From: Hermatobates lingyangjiaoensis
Lineage: Eukaryota; Arthropoda; Insecta; Hemiptera; Hermatobatidae
DNA: 64,000 nucleotides
Direction: 5' to 3'
Assembly: GCA_026182355.1 (NCBI GenBank)
Contig: JAPFBL010000120.1
Span: forward strand, 1-64,000
Shown here: positions 55,848-64,000 of the stretch, piece by piece
Layout: the number at the start of each line of letters is the position of its first letter
Numbering within the stretch: position 1 is the stretch's first letter
The notes under the pieces: generated by a model
Database searches by the model: none
What the model was told of the DNA's origin: nothing
The model's input: the letters and a program-made list of their open reading frames with translations, nothing else
Made by a program: the position numbers and the translations under genes

Positions 55848-55873
55848 CTTTCGACCAGCATAGGTCATCTTCT
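55848..55873 (-). ncRNA. hammerhead-like core, family 8
   Basis: The minus strand reads CAGAAGATGACCTATGC then TGGTCGAAAGCTTGTC. Stem II GACC/GGTC is fully paired. The first core half is AGAAGA rather than TGANGA. The second half GAAAGCTTGT equals that of the 38628 copy. Confidence 0.55.
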
Positions 55874-56074
55874 GGTGTAACACTGATAATACTTCTGGTC
55901 AAAATCGTGATAAGTGATTATAACAATTCTCAAAAGAATAAGAAAAAACTGAACAGAACTATTTCAACATAAATAAAACAGGAAACAATACAACAAGTGA
56001 ATCCAAACGAAAAGCAGGTTCTAGTAGGGTTGCGACAACGTTCAAGTTAGACCCTCAATTGTTGCAAACACTAC

Positions 56075-56160
56075 TATATATATATATATATATAATATAT
56101 ATAAAAGATTTCACATAAACGCGTAAAATAACAATAAATGATCAAACCACAATAAGAAAT
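56075..56160. repeat. family 1 cassette fragment next to a TA repeat
   Basis: AAAAGATTTCACATAAACGC, GATCAAACCACAATAAGAAA and ATGGAAAAAAA match the outer arm of family 1. The core region is missing. Confidence 0.65.
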
Positions 56161-56381
56161 GGAAAAAAAATTAATGGGTGTTCTATAACATAATCAACGT
56201 CATATATAACTCCTATTACACAACAAATGAATTATTGTTTTTTTTTCTTTATACTTAGTGTTAATGTCTACGTCTGGTTGAGTGAAACAGGTGCTAATCT
56301 TTATTAGCGAAGATATTTCGCAATAGTTTTAGGGTAATTAAAAATAAATGATGTTTATTAGAAAATATTTTCTTTTTCCAG

Positions 56382-56456
56382 GAGGATATCTCATTCAGGG
56401 CTTGAAGAACTTCCACATATCAATCATCTCGTGTCAGACTCCTATTTAGCCATGGT
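56382..56456 (+). CDS. LGR type-A receptor, LRR exon d (75 bp)
   Basis: The acceptor TCTTTTTCCAG ends at 56381 and the donor GTAAGT starts at 56457. Phase 2 gives RISHSGLEELPHINHLVSD then SYLAM, closed by V at the junction. The irregular repeat S.(S/T)G(L/I)..(L/F)PD..K(I/V) is diagnostic for the fourth repeat of glycoprotein hormone receptors (SNTGI.HLPD in FSHR, NTGL..FPD in TSHR) and is not found in most other leucine-rich-repeat proteins. This exon is the main basis for the type-A LGR assignment. The next intron is only 79 bp. Confidence 0.9.
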
Positions 56457-56535
56457 GTAAGTCCTTTTACATCTCTGTTATTATTATTATTACCAAAGAT
56501 TTAAAAAGTAGGAATATTTTATTTTTTCTTTACAG

Positions 56536-56601
56536 GGATCTAGAAAGTAACAATCTTCAGAGAATAAACACTTGTCAAGTAAAAATCAGTGTTGACCATT
56601 T
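56536..56601 (+). CDS. LGR type-A receptor, LRR exon e (66 bp)
   Basis: The acceptor TTTCTTTACAG ends at 56535 and the donor GTAAGT starts at 56602. Phase 2 gives DLESNNLQRINTCQVKIS and VDH. It corresponds to the D(I/L)..N..(I/M)..I....F.G.......L repeat of the family but is about four codons shorter, with CQVKIS in place of the usual NAF.GL region. The single cysteine is unusual. The very short introns on both sides suggest strong selection or recent intron size stability at this end of the gene. Confidence 0.85.
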
Positions 56602-56688
56602 GTAAGTAAACAATTCAATCAATATATGTATGTAATTTATTGAAATGTTTGAATTATTTCTTTGAAGACAAAGTTATTTGTTTTCTAG

Positions 56689-56757
56689 TATTTTGGACTA
56701 TAATGATATCACCGTGCTCGAAGCAAGAGCTTTTGAAGGATCAACTATAGTCCGCCT
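56689..56757 (+). CDS. LGR type-A receptor, LRR exon f (69 bp)
   Basis: The acceptor TTGTTTTCTAG ends at 56688 and the donor GTGAGT starts at 56758. Phase 2 gives ILDYNDITVLEARAFEGST and IVR. It matches the W/KL..N.I..I...AFNGT.L..L repeat of FSHR/TSHR, including the short AF.G(T/S) loop, and the 69-bp size equals the vertebrate seventh exon. Two further repeats, the hinge and the seven-helix domain should follow. None was found up to 64000. Confidence 0.9.
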
Positions 56758-56759
56758 GT

Positions 56760-57525
56760 GAGTAAACATATTATTTCGATTTCACCCCCATTATTCTCTA
56801 GCTTTATAACATCAATTAGGTATTCTTGTTTAAACATTAATTCTGATATTATTCTTTTAATATTTTTAAGAAAAGAAACATGTTTATGCTTTTTTTTTTC
56901 TCGTTTTATTTACACCGATCTCGTTACATAAAAACATGGGCTGGTAACATAAAAGAATTTCGTTATTTAAAACAACACGACTTCTTTAAAATAATAAATA
57001 AGTTAAAAGTACTTTTGATTATTTAAGAACTCATAGTTATTAATTATTTTAAATAGTAAGTCATTTAAAATAATTAGATTAATTTGTTTCTGCCATCCTT
57101 GTAAAATTATCTCATTCTACTCACATTTAAGCCTATCAACATTTGTTGGGCTCGATGCATAACTGATAATGATACTTGTCATGGTTGGAGGGTCGTAGTT
57201 TAATTCCCTTTACCTTAAAGCTCTTCAAGGGAGGTATTAGGCTATTCAAGATCAATACAATTGGTTTGCTTGGAAAATGTTTCTACAATACATGCACTGT
57301 TTATTTGCCTATGGGATGAATTCATTCAAAGTAGAATATATATAAGTTTTAGGGGAGATTGTTGCGTCCGTTTTGTAGATCTTTTCGTTTCCCCGAGGGG
57401 ATTAAAGGTTAGTTTAATTGTTTTACTTGGAAAATGTTTCATGTAAATCCAATTTTTATGTATCTCTTAGATTTTTATGTACCCTTATAGTATTAGTGGG
57501 GTACACATACACATATACATATACA
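56760..57525. other. start of the next receptor intron, nothing recognised
   Basis: AT-rich. ATTG(G)TTT.CTTGGAAAATGTTTC occurs at about 57260 and 57415, a small direct duplication. No acceptor followed by a leucine-rich-repeat frame was seen. Confidence 0.4.
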
Positions 57526-57606
57526 ATAAAAAGATTTCACAAAAACACGTGGAATAACAATCATTGATCAAACCACAATAAGAAATGGGAAAACAAGATT
57601 AAGATC

Positions 57607-57635
57607 CTTCAACCGTAACAAGCGATCTTCATCAG
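57607..57635 (-). ncRNA. hammerhead-like core, family 1
   Basis: The minus strand reads CTGATGA, GATCGCTTGTTACGGTT, GAAGG. The first half is perfect. The second half has GAAG for GAAA. The cassette spans about 57530-57655 with the usual AAAACACGTGGAATAACAAT outer arm. Confidence 0.5.
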
Positions 57636-57743
57636 AGTCAAAAACCAAACTAAGTTCGAGTAATTAAATGAAACGGTCCAGCGGACTTACCAAATTAAAA
57701 CGAAGGTAGCACACAAATAGACAAAAGAATAACTCAATTATAT

Positions 57744-57766
57744 ATTTCGACGATCGTCGTCATCAG
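57744..57766 (-). ncRNA. hammerhead-like ribozyme core, family 3-like
   Basis: The minus strand reads CTGATGACGACGATCGTCGA then AAT. Both core halves are intact and stem II GACGATCGTC is self-complementary. Upstream GGTCGTCATCTC and downstream ATATAATTGAGTTATTC. The unit lies between about 57660 and the TA repeat at 57808-57832. Confidence 0.65.
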
Positions 57767-57984
57767 GAGATGACGACCTATTCTATCCTAGCTTCTTTTT
57801 AGTTCGTTTATATATATATATATATATATATACATAAACTTCTTCTAGAGACGGAGACTTAAGCTTTATTACACAGGTATATAATCGTAACCCTAGTGCT
57901 TGTGCTGTCATCATTTCTCACTTAAGTGACATTGCTTTTATACGAATGCAAGTAATAGTTAATCAATCGGTTTTCTTGCACTGT

Positions 57985-58015
57985 CCATCGTCAAGAGATG
58001 GACAACGTCCGAAAT
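57985..58015 (+). ncRNA. hammerhead-like core, degenerate
   Basis: CAAGAGATGGACAACGTCC then GAAATCGACCGAC. Stem II GGAC/GTCC is paired. CAAGAGA is far from CTGANGA, so this is probably decayed. Part of the wider 57900-58080 unit that resembles the 58465-58680 palindrome (CCGACAGCT, GGTTTTC). Confidence 0.4.
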
Positions 58016-58464
58016 CGACCGACAGCTATTCCTGCATACAAGATATGGTGGTATTATCTAGCAATATACTCGTAGTTCAACTACTCTTTGTCTCCATGAC
58101 AATATGAATTTATTTTGTAATTAAAAATAACTCATACTCTTTGTAGTATATTCTGAAATTAAAAGGTAAATTAATATGAATTACCTCGTTTAACATTCGA
58201 TGATGAGTTTCGACAGATTTAGAGTTAGTGTGAAAATAATTCTATTACTCTTACATAATGTTTAACAATGACAAAGGTTATTTTTATCCATTGCATATTA
58301 TAGAATCCGTCAATTATTACTACTTTTTTTTCGCTTTCTTGATTATGCTTTATAAACAAAATGTTTTTATTTTATATTATGTTAATTTTGCATTGCGTAA
58401 TACAAATTTTATAAACTTTTACTTATTTTATGAGTAGATTAAATAATGACTTATAATTATTAGT

Positions 58465-58680
58465 AATGGTGTCCGTCATACCTCGTAATGTTGCTGTAGA
58501 GCTCGATCGGTTTCGTGTCCGTCTGATTCCCATCTTCAAGAGAAACTGACTGTTTTTTTTTACAACCTACCTAAATTAGAAAAAATAGAATAAGTCAGTT
58601 GCTCTTGAAAATGGGAACCAGACAAACCAGAAGCCGGTCGAGCTCTACAGAAACTTAACGAGGTATGACGGACATTATTA
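58465..58680. repeat. palindrome with hammerhead-like core, family 7
   Basis: TAATGGTGTCCGTCATACCT at 58464 pairs with AGGTATGACGGACATTATTA near 58659-58680. The inner arms CTGTAGAGCTCGATCGGTTT and AACTGACT pair with AAGCCGGTCGAGCTCTACAG and AGTCAGTT. The minus-strand core near 58511-58540 reads TTGAAGA, then GAAACCG. The plus arm is decayed. The central loop is T/A-rich. Confidence 0.7.
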
Positions 58681-59173
58681 CCAATTATTCTAATATTAGT
58701 TCCTAATATTGGAACTAACCCAATAACTATATGGACTTTTAAGTTCCATTTGAATTCACTTGTGTAGTTCATTTACTCGACTTTCGCACATGACTGGTTC
58801 CTGAAAGTGTGAGCGAATGCTGAATGATCTAAAGTAGAGAAATGTAAAAATCTAAGCTCCAAGACCGTTTTTTAAAGTATTTATTTATCAATGTGTTTAT
58901 ATAATGTAGTTAAAGAGCCATGTTAAGTACTTTAGGGTGTTTCTTTTATAAATGTCTCAAGAGTTAGTTGAATACTACCCTTTTTTTTTCTTTTCTTCAT
59001 AAAGACTTCTGTAACACGCTGTGTCTTTCTCGATTGCCCTACATGCTTATTAAAAAGTTGATTTGCCCTACGGATGATTAAAAAGTTGAATTTTTTACAA
59101 CGTGCTAAATAGCAAATCATGCGAAAGTTGAGTGCCGCCCGTAAGTTAAATTTGGCTTAATCAGAAGAAATCA
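58681..59173. other. intergenic or intronic DNA, nothing recognised
   Basis: AT-rich with a TTTTTTTTTCTTTTC run near 58980. ATTAAAAAGTTGA.TT occurs twice near 59050-59090. No gene evidence. Confidence 0.4.
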
Positions 59174-59181
59174 CAATAGGT

Positions 59182-59872
59182 CAGAGTTTCTCAAAGTGGG
59201 TTCCTTAACGGACTGTCTGGGGTTCCGTGAAAAACATTTAGTAAAAACATTTTTCTAAAATTTTATTTTGTGTGTATGGATTTGTTCTATAGTTCTTGTG
59301 AATCATGAAACCCAATAATGTTTATATCTACATATACCCACAAGTAGAAGTGGTCAAAATTTTATTCATATTTAGGATGAATCACTAGTCAGTTTTTGGA
59401 ACTATCTGATTCCCGAATTTCTTGTTATTGCAAAAGTAGTACTTCACACATTGCTTCCATTTCCCACTACCTACTTATGTGAAACTGGATTTTTCTTTTA
59501 AACTGCCATAAATCTGAAAATTCCGAAGTAGACTTAATGCTGGGGCTAATTTGAGAATCAAGCTCTCAACTATAAAACCAAAAATAATAACAAAACAAAC
59601 TCTGTGTTAAAATTGCTAGTAATTCTGTTTTATCTGTTATGCACTTGTGGAAAACATGAAAATTAATATCTTTTAGTTTTGAATTTTGTATCCGAAAAAT
59701 ACACATTGAAGTAATATTACTTTTTTAATTGTTTTTAAACATACATACTATTTAAAAAGGTATATGAAAATATTTATATTATGATTGTATGAAATCATTA
59801 GAATCTCAGGTTCCTGGAAAAGTTACTGGAACCAAAAAGGGTTCCGCGTCGAAAAAAGTTTGAAAAACTCTG
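59182..59872 (+). mobile_element. hAT element, 691 bp, with transposase remnant
   Basis: The ends CAGAGTTTCTCAAAGTGGG and AAAAAAGTTTGAAAAACTCTG are imperfect inverted repeats. The perfect 8-bp target duplication CAATAGGT lies at 59174-59181 and 59873-59880. Inside, about 59440-59500 reads LHTLLPFPTTYLCETGF, the hATC motif (FPT.YLCE.GFS.L) of ZBED5-like hAT transposases, and then breaks into stops while SK....RL.A..DLR..LS can still be traced to 59580. It is a deletion derivative. A truncated copy is at 52680-53090. Confidence 0.9.
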
Positions 59873-59880
59873 CAATAGGT

Positions 59881-60519
59881 AGTCTAGTAGGAGTACATTT
59901 TTAGAATTGCTGTCCATATTAATATATGAAGATACTTAAGTTAACAATGATGTGGTCAATCACAACTCATTGCAGCATCAATGGTAGTCGATAAAGTGGT
60001 TTAATTATTTTGATTTCATTTTAAATTCGCCAAGTAAAAAGTCAAGAGTGCTTTGCACTCAATTCTGCTTTATGTCGAGTATTTTCCGATGAACAGTATA
60101 ATAGGATTGAATACAGGTATTTTCTGTTAAGCGGTTTAAATTTATAAACCAACCGATTAAGATTCTCCCTAATTTTGTTTTCTTTATTGATTAAGTTGTT
60201 CAGGACAAGATATCTTCAAGTGATCAAGAAATTTCCGAAGTAATCAGCAATATGTAGTAGCTCTGTTAAAATATATAAGGCTTACTGAATTAACCTTACT
60301 AGTGTTTATTTTTTCCGTTTTTTAAATTACTGCTCATTCTTTTTCCCGAAAACTTCAAAACACAAATAATTTTTAGAACTTTAACAGCATTCCATTCGTT
60401 TTTATGACATTTAATTGCTCTCTCAAGTAACTTTACCTCTTTCATGGATAAAACATGTTGAATAGTCAGGTTTCCACCATGTCACCGAAGTTAACCAACG
60501 TTATACCTGTTTTTTTTAT
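59881..60519. other. DNA without a recognised feature
   Basis: AT-rich, no repeat or exon recognised. Confidence 0.4.
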
Positions 60520-60838
60520 TTTTGTTGTTTAAGCCGATGCCCTAGTGGTTGATAATGTCAGCTGTTTACCGACTTATTGTTTGATCGATGATTCTACATT
60601 AGAAGTCCTAAATTTTGCCTAACTCAAGCGCACTTCGAGTAGGCGTCTTTAACGATTACCTGATATCGTACAGGCTCGGGACCGACGGCTTAATAACCTC
60701 TCCGAGGGACGACACACAGGGATGACGTACTCAGATTTATTCACCTCCCGCATGAATAAATCGATGACCAGGTGGGGATCGAACTCCAGACTACCAGCCC
60801 AGAGGCTACTGCGTTAACCACTGATCTAACCGGGCCCT
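60520..60838 (-). repeat. tRNA-derived SINE, type B' (AAC-tailed), full
   Basis: Minus strand from 60838: GGGCCCGGTTAGATCAGTGG (box A), GGAGTTCGATCCCCACCTGG (box B), GAGGTGAATAAATCTGAGTA, CGTCGGTCCCGAGC..., TCAGGTAATCGTTAAAGACG, TTGAGTTAGGCAAAATTTAG, then the tail CGGTAAACAGCTGACATTAT and an A-rich end CAACAAAAATAAAAAAAAC. It contains a short internal duplication around ACGTCATCCCTGTGTGTCGT. Confidence 0.88.
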
Positions 60839-61232
60839 TATACATGATTACTACATATATGCATGAATGGCACCATGTACCGTTCATGGTACAAGCACTG
60901 TGGCTCACCCATGGTTCATGGATCCTGAACCAAAAATAATCAACTCCTTCGCCTTCAAAAATAGCAGTCTGAACGTCAAGTCTAAAAATGTGCCTGCTAA
61001 ATAAAGAAAGTTTACAATTGACTAATTTTATCACTGCTTAAGAATAAATATAAAGTTACTATAAATAACTATTATATTTATTTTTAGAAAAAGTAAAAAA
61101 ACAGTAAATAATAATAATGATACATTATTGTGATAAATGACAAGTTTGTCTGCAATAAAGAAACGTTTGTATATGGTTAGAGACTCCAACTGTCTCTGAA
61201 CCAGTGCGCTTGGTTTCCCTCTTTTATCTCTC

Positions 61233-61256
61233 CTGAAGACGATTCAAACCGAAAAT
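61233..61256 (+). ncRNA. hammerhead-like core, family 2
   Basis: CTGAAGACGATTCAAACCGA then AAA. Stem II is weaker than in other family 2 copies (GATTCAAACC). The flank GACTGTAAGTGTGTGCCTTT and GTTTTTCTTCTGTTCTTTGA is recognisably family 2. Confidence 0.5.
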
Positions 61257-61369
61257 TAGAGACTGTAAGTGTGTGCCTTTGATTTCTCTATGTTTTTCTT
61301 CTGTTCTTTGAACCATATTTGTCCGTTCCCGATCGTTCAATGTCCCTTCTCCTACATTTCCAACGAAAA

Positions 61370-61453
61370 AGTATATATATATATATATACATAATATATA
61401 TATATATATATATATTATATTTGTAAAATTTGTGAGCAGCCCTTCATTTAACG

Positions 61454-61480
<27 letters not shown>
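61370..61480 (-). pseudogene. Penelope-like short fragment between TA repeats
   Basis: On the minus strand LNEGLLTNFTN lies between two TA microsatellites (61370-61412 and 61456-61480). It resembles the C(L/I).EDLLP.YTN end of the N-terminal pieces. Only about 40 bp is preserved. Confidence 0.5.
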
Positions 61481-61482
<2 letters not shown>

Positions 61483-61484
<2 letters not shown>

Positions 61485-61553
61485 GACGAGGACATCGAAA
61501 TATAGTAGTGAGTTCAGTGATTTCTTTTCTATGTGTTCTTTTAAAAATTCTAG
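61483..61553 (+). ncRNA. hammerhead cassette, family 4, 5'-truncated at a TA repeat
   Basis: ATGAAGACGAGGACATCGAA then ATATAGTAGTGAGTTCAGTG: the second core half and stem II of family 4 (compare 5189-5209), with the first C of the core replaced by the end of the TA run. It ends CTAGTATATA at another TA repeat. Confidence 0.5.
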
Positions 61554-61584
<31 letters not shown>

Positions 61585-61587
61585 TAT

Positions 61588-61836
61588 ATGATCAAACCAC
61601 AATAAGAAATGGGAAAACAAGACTAAGATCTTTCAACCGTAACAAGCGGTCTTCGTCAGAGTCAAAAACCCAACAAACCAAGTTGGGTTTTTGACTCTGA
61701 CGAAGACCAACCAAGTTGGGTTTTTGACTCTGACGAAGACCGCTTGTTACGGTTGAAAGATCTTAGTCTTGTTTTCCCATTTCTTATTGTGGTTTGATCA
61801 TTGATTGTTATTTCACGTGTTTATGTGAAATCTTTA

Positions 61837-61840
<4 letters not shown>
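61588..61840. repeat. palindromic hammerhead cassette, family 1, with an extra partial core
   Basis: The minus-strand core at 61631-61659 and the plus-strand core at 61730-61758 both read CTGACGA, ACCGCTTGTTACGGT, GAAAG. Between them lies a truncated duplicate AAGTTGGGTTTTTGACTCTG ending at CGAAGACC, so the inner loop carries a 33-bp tandem duplication. Arms of about 75 bp are nearly identical. The right arm extends further to TTTATGTGAAATCTTTATA before a TA repeat. Confidence 0.85.

Positions 61841-61841
<1 letters not shown>

Positions 61842-61882
<41 letters not shown>
61842..61882. repeat. TA microsatellite
   Basis: TA run of about 40 bp between the family 1 palindrome and the family 9 unit. 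Confidence 0.9.
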
Positions 61883-61889
61883 CAAAACT

Positions 61890-62040
61890 AAAGTTAATCG
61901 GGACTATGTCAGTTCTTCAGGTTCAAATTAAACTCTCATTGCCAACGTTTTATCATCAATATTATTAAAATATAAACAAGGTTTTGAGTAAAAACCGAAA
62001 CGTTGGCAATGAGAGTTTCATTTGAACCTGAAGGGCTGAC
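61890..62040. repeat. palindrome cassette, family 9
   Basis: GACTATGTCAGTTCTTCAGG at 61902 and CCTGAAGGGCTGACCGAGTC near 62022-62040 are inverted, as are AACTCTCATTGCCAACGTTT and AAACGTTGGCAATGAGAGTT. GGTTTTGAGTAAAAACCGAA then ACG is a stem II plus second core half on the plus strand. The first half is not clear. It directly precedes a Penelope-like coding start. Confidence 0.6.
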
Positions 62041-62044
62041 CGAG

Positions 62045-62205
62045 TCCTTGGACAATTGATGTGGAAGCTCCAACCACAAGATAGAAGAATCGCCCGCAAG
62101 ATTGAGGCCACCAACTCAAAAATCGTGAGAGCAGAAGCTGCTGGTACTTTTAACAATATTTGCATACAAGAAGATTTGCTGCCGATTTACACCAATATAT
62201 ATATA
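62045..62205 (+). pseudogene. Penelope-like N-terminal fragment
   Basis: Encodes LMWKLQPQDRRIARKIEA, TNSKIVRAEAAGTFNN and ICIQEDLLPIYTNIY, then TATATATAC. It is one open frame and gives the clearest reading of the conserved motif. It is preceded without a gap by the family 9 ribozyme-like unit, as expected for a 5' terminal repeat followed by the ORF. Confidence 0.78.
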
Positions 62206-62264
62206 CTTGTTCAAAATTGATGAAAAGTAACACTAGAGTAAGGAACACACTTACAGACTCAAAA

Positions 62265-62286
62265 TTTTCGGGTAATCCGTCTTTAG
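62265..62286 (-). ncRNA. hammerhead-like core, family 2
   Basis: The minus strand reads CTAAAGACGGATTACCCGAA then AA. Stem II GG.TTACC is partly paired. Flank TTTGAGTCTGTAAGTGTGTT is family 2. The first half has A for G. Confidence 0.45.
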
Positions 62287-62899
62287 GAGAAAGGGAGACC
62301 AAGCACGTTATAGACACAACGGCAAGTAACGGCAAATAGTATATATATTCTAAAAAGAGTACTTTTATATATCAGTTTTTCTACTATAAACTTTGATATT
62401 AATATCTATTAGAAATAAAACTTTTGTCTTATTGTATATTTATATATAAATTATATATTTCCTAAAAAAACACTTTATATGTTTATATATTTTATTCTGA
62501 ATCTTTAATATATACTAGTCTGACAGGTTTTCTTGTATATAATGTTACAATTTATGAAAAAAACAGTCAGAACTAAACTTTTTGTACGTTGATTAATGAT
62601 AAGAATTGATAGAGTTGGGGTGGAAGGTTGATCAATGAAGAAGGATTGAGGAAATAAATATTAAAATTCTTTATCATACTCGACAAAGAGATAGAATAAG
62701 TGAGACTTACGGCGGAGTGGAAAAACACTTTTAACTTTTAAAGCTTTTAAAATGATTAAATTATTAATGAGAATAAGACTGTTTGCAACTACTTAAGCAA
62801 TTTAAATGACTCTGTTTATTTCTGAAGTCCTGATTAAATTAATGAAACCCTGGCAAAAGAAAGTTTTGCAACAGTAAACAATTAGAATTGCAATTATAT

Positions 62900-63240
62900 A
62901 TAATATACTGAAAATAATGAGTTTATTTTGCGTTGGAGTTCAGAGGATGTTGTTTGTAAGGAAGGTTTCTTGGGACCTTTGTAAGGATGTATTTGTTGAT
63001 AAGCTTGAAATGCCGTCTTGGAAGGGGACTTTGTTGAGCACTACACCAGTAGGCTTACAACGAATTAAGATGAAAATCTCCTTGCGTTCTCTAAATCTCC
63101 TTGTCCGATGTCTTGATCGGATCGTCAAGATTTTCCAATCCTCTTTAAACCTCTGAACAATCTTATATCTCTACTCCCTTTGCGATGCTTTTTAATTCTC
63201 GGTCTATAGAACTATTTCAATACCGAAAACGGCTTTTTTC
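62900..63240 (-). other. unrecognised open reading region
   Basis: A minus-strand frame from about 63170 to 62940 is open and reads FRERKEIFILIRCKPTGVVL and NKVPFQDGISSLSTNTSLQR. The plus strand is also open over 62917-63156. The GC content is higher than the surroundings. I recognise no domain, and there is no clear splice site. It could be a transposon piece or chance. Confidence 0.25.
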
Positions 63241-63589
63241 TTGACAGGATAATGAACCACACAACATATCGGTAGAAGGGTCTCTGATCTGGGTCCAAAC
63301 CACTATTGTGCGAAAAAATATTCGTTAGTCGATAATAAAGAAAACTAAGTGACATTGAATACAACTACAATGCCCTTATATTTGCAACTTTCAAAGAGCT
63401 CTAAATATTATGATATATTAAACTTTAACTTCGTCGTTGAAACAGGCAGGACCAAGTCAGGTTGATAATTGATATTGAAGCGCATAACTTTATTAATACA
63501 TCTATTTTCTCTTTGTAACATACAAGACATAAACGCTTACTTACAAACAGACAAACATACATACACATAAGAATTCACATGTACTGACA

Positions 63590-63765
63590 CATATATTGGT
63601 CTTTAAGAAGTATCTGATGTCGTAATGGCTTGAGACTCTGTTGCATAACTCCATCTTAACATTTCTTCACTCCTAACTTACAAAAATCAGTGGCTAGAGT
63701 AAAAATCGAACGTGGTTCTACCATTCTACCCGAGCAACACTAGCTGTTACTTGACAACACATACA
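63590..63765 (-). repeat. decayed tRNA-derived SINE, type B fragment
   Basis: TCTTTAAGAAGTATCTGATG, TCGTAATGGCTTGAGACTC and AAAAATCGAACGTGGTTC follow the order of the type B core and head in minus orientation, with heavy decay. Confidence 0.5.
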
Positions 63766-64000
63766 TAGTCAAACACCCAAAATGTTTTTTTTTCTTCTTT
63801 ACTCTATCATCTTACTAGAAAAACGTATATTTGGCTTAGTTGAGTAGTTTCTATGCCTGATTTATTATCTTTTTTTCAAGTGTATTGAAAAAATCTTTTC
63901 TAGATAATATAATAATTTTGATTGAATTACCTTTGAACATATGAGACAACATGCATTCTCTGAGCCAAATTTAGTTAAACTCCATAACGAATATAGAAAA

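Noticed and set aside
60741..60838. tRNA gene on the minus strand
   Set aside because: It is the head of a type B' SINE; no mature 3' acceptor stem is formed before the core begins.
61224..61595. 123-codon minus-strand ORF rich in YIYIYI
   Set aside because: It is mostly translated TA microsatellite with pieces of ribozyme cassettes.
62917..63156. Possible next LGR exon (DVFVDK.., TPVGLQRIK resembling the ..DVF.. and TPV..LP..GL.. motifs)
   Set aside because: No acceptor or donor in the right phase bounds these words, and an in-frame stop appears when read from the nearest AG.

Overview
This window is AT-rich, intron-like invertebrate DNA. It is most probably from an arthropod: Jockey-type LINEs, tRNA-headed SINEs with CCTAA tails, Penelope-like elements and several hAT and TA-target DNA transposons occur together. 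No prokaryotic gene organisation, operon or CRISPR is present. Nearly every long open frame is either meaningless or the remains of a transposon.

The one cellular gene I can support is on the + strand. Six short phase-2 exons at 22783-22854, 28005-28079, 44372-44449, 56382-56456, 56536-56601 and 56689-56757 each encode one leucine-rich repeat. Joined, they read without a stop and resemble the ectodomain of a type-A leucine-rich-repeat GPCR (glycoprotein hormone receptor, the FSHR/TSHR/LHCGR and invertebrate LGR1 group). The exon lengths (72, 75, 78, 75, 66, 69 bp) are close to exons 2-7 of the vertebrate receptors. The first exon (signal peptide, N-terminal cysteines) and the later exons (last repeats, hinge, seven-helix domain) were not found and are probably outside the window. 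Intron sizes are extreme: 5.2, 16.3 and 11.9 kb, then 79 and 87 bp.

The rest of the window is a dense mosaic of repeats inside or next to these introns. There are three related tRNA-derived SINE types, five Jockey/I-type LINE 3' fragments, and a decayed Penelope-like element with reverse transcriptase and GIY-YIG parts (26176-27201) plus a second GIY-YIG piece (38803-39201, minus). Many 5' pieces of such elements also occur. hAT elements with exact or near-exact 8-bp target duplications lie at 36672-37251, 41594-42406, 43884-44172, 49967-50240 and 59182-59872, with a pogo-like MITE at 55176-55600 and a TA-target MITE family around 14.5-19 kb. Three minisatellites lie at 28108-28872, 34746-36671 and 48455-49958.

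The most unusual signal is a large set (more than 25) of hammerhead-ribozyme-like cores in small cassettes. These are bordered by (TA)n microsatellites, often arranged as head-to-head palindromes, and sit beside Penelope-like N-terminal coding fragments. A second is the 104-bp array at 34.7-36.7 kb. Its unit is exactly the 5' end of a hAT element plus its 8-bp target duplication, which suggests the array began with a self-insertion. A third is a SINE whose 3' tail matches the 3' UTR of a LINE fragment in the same window.
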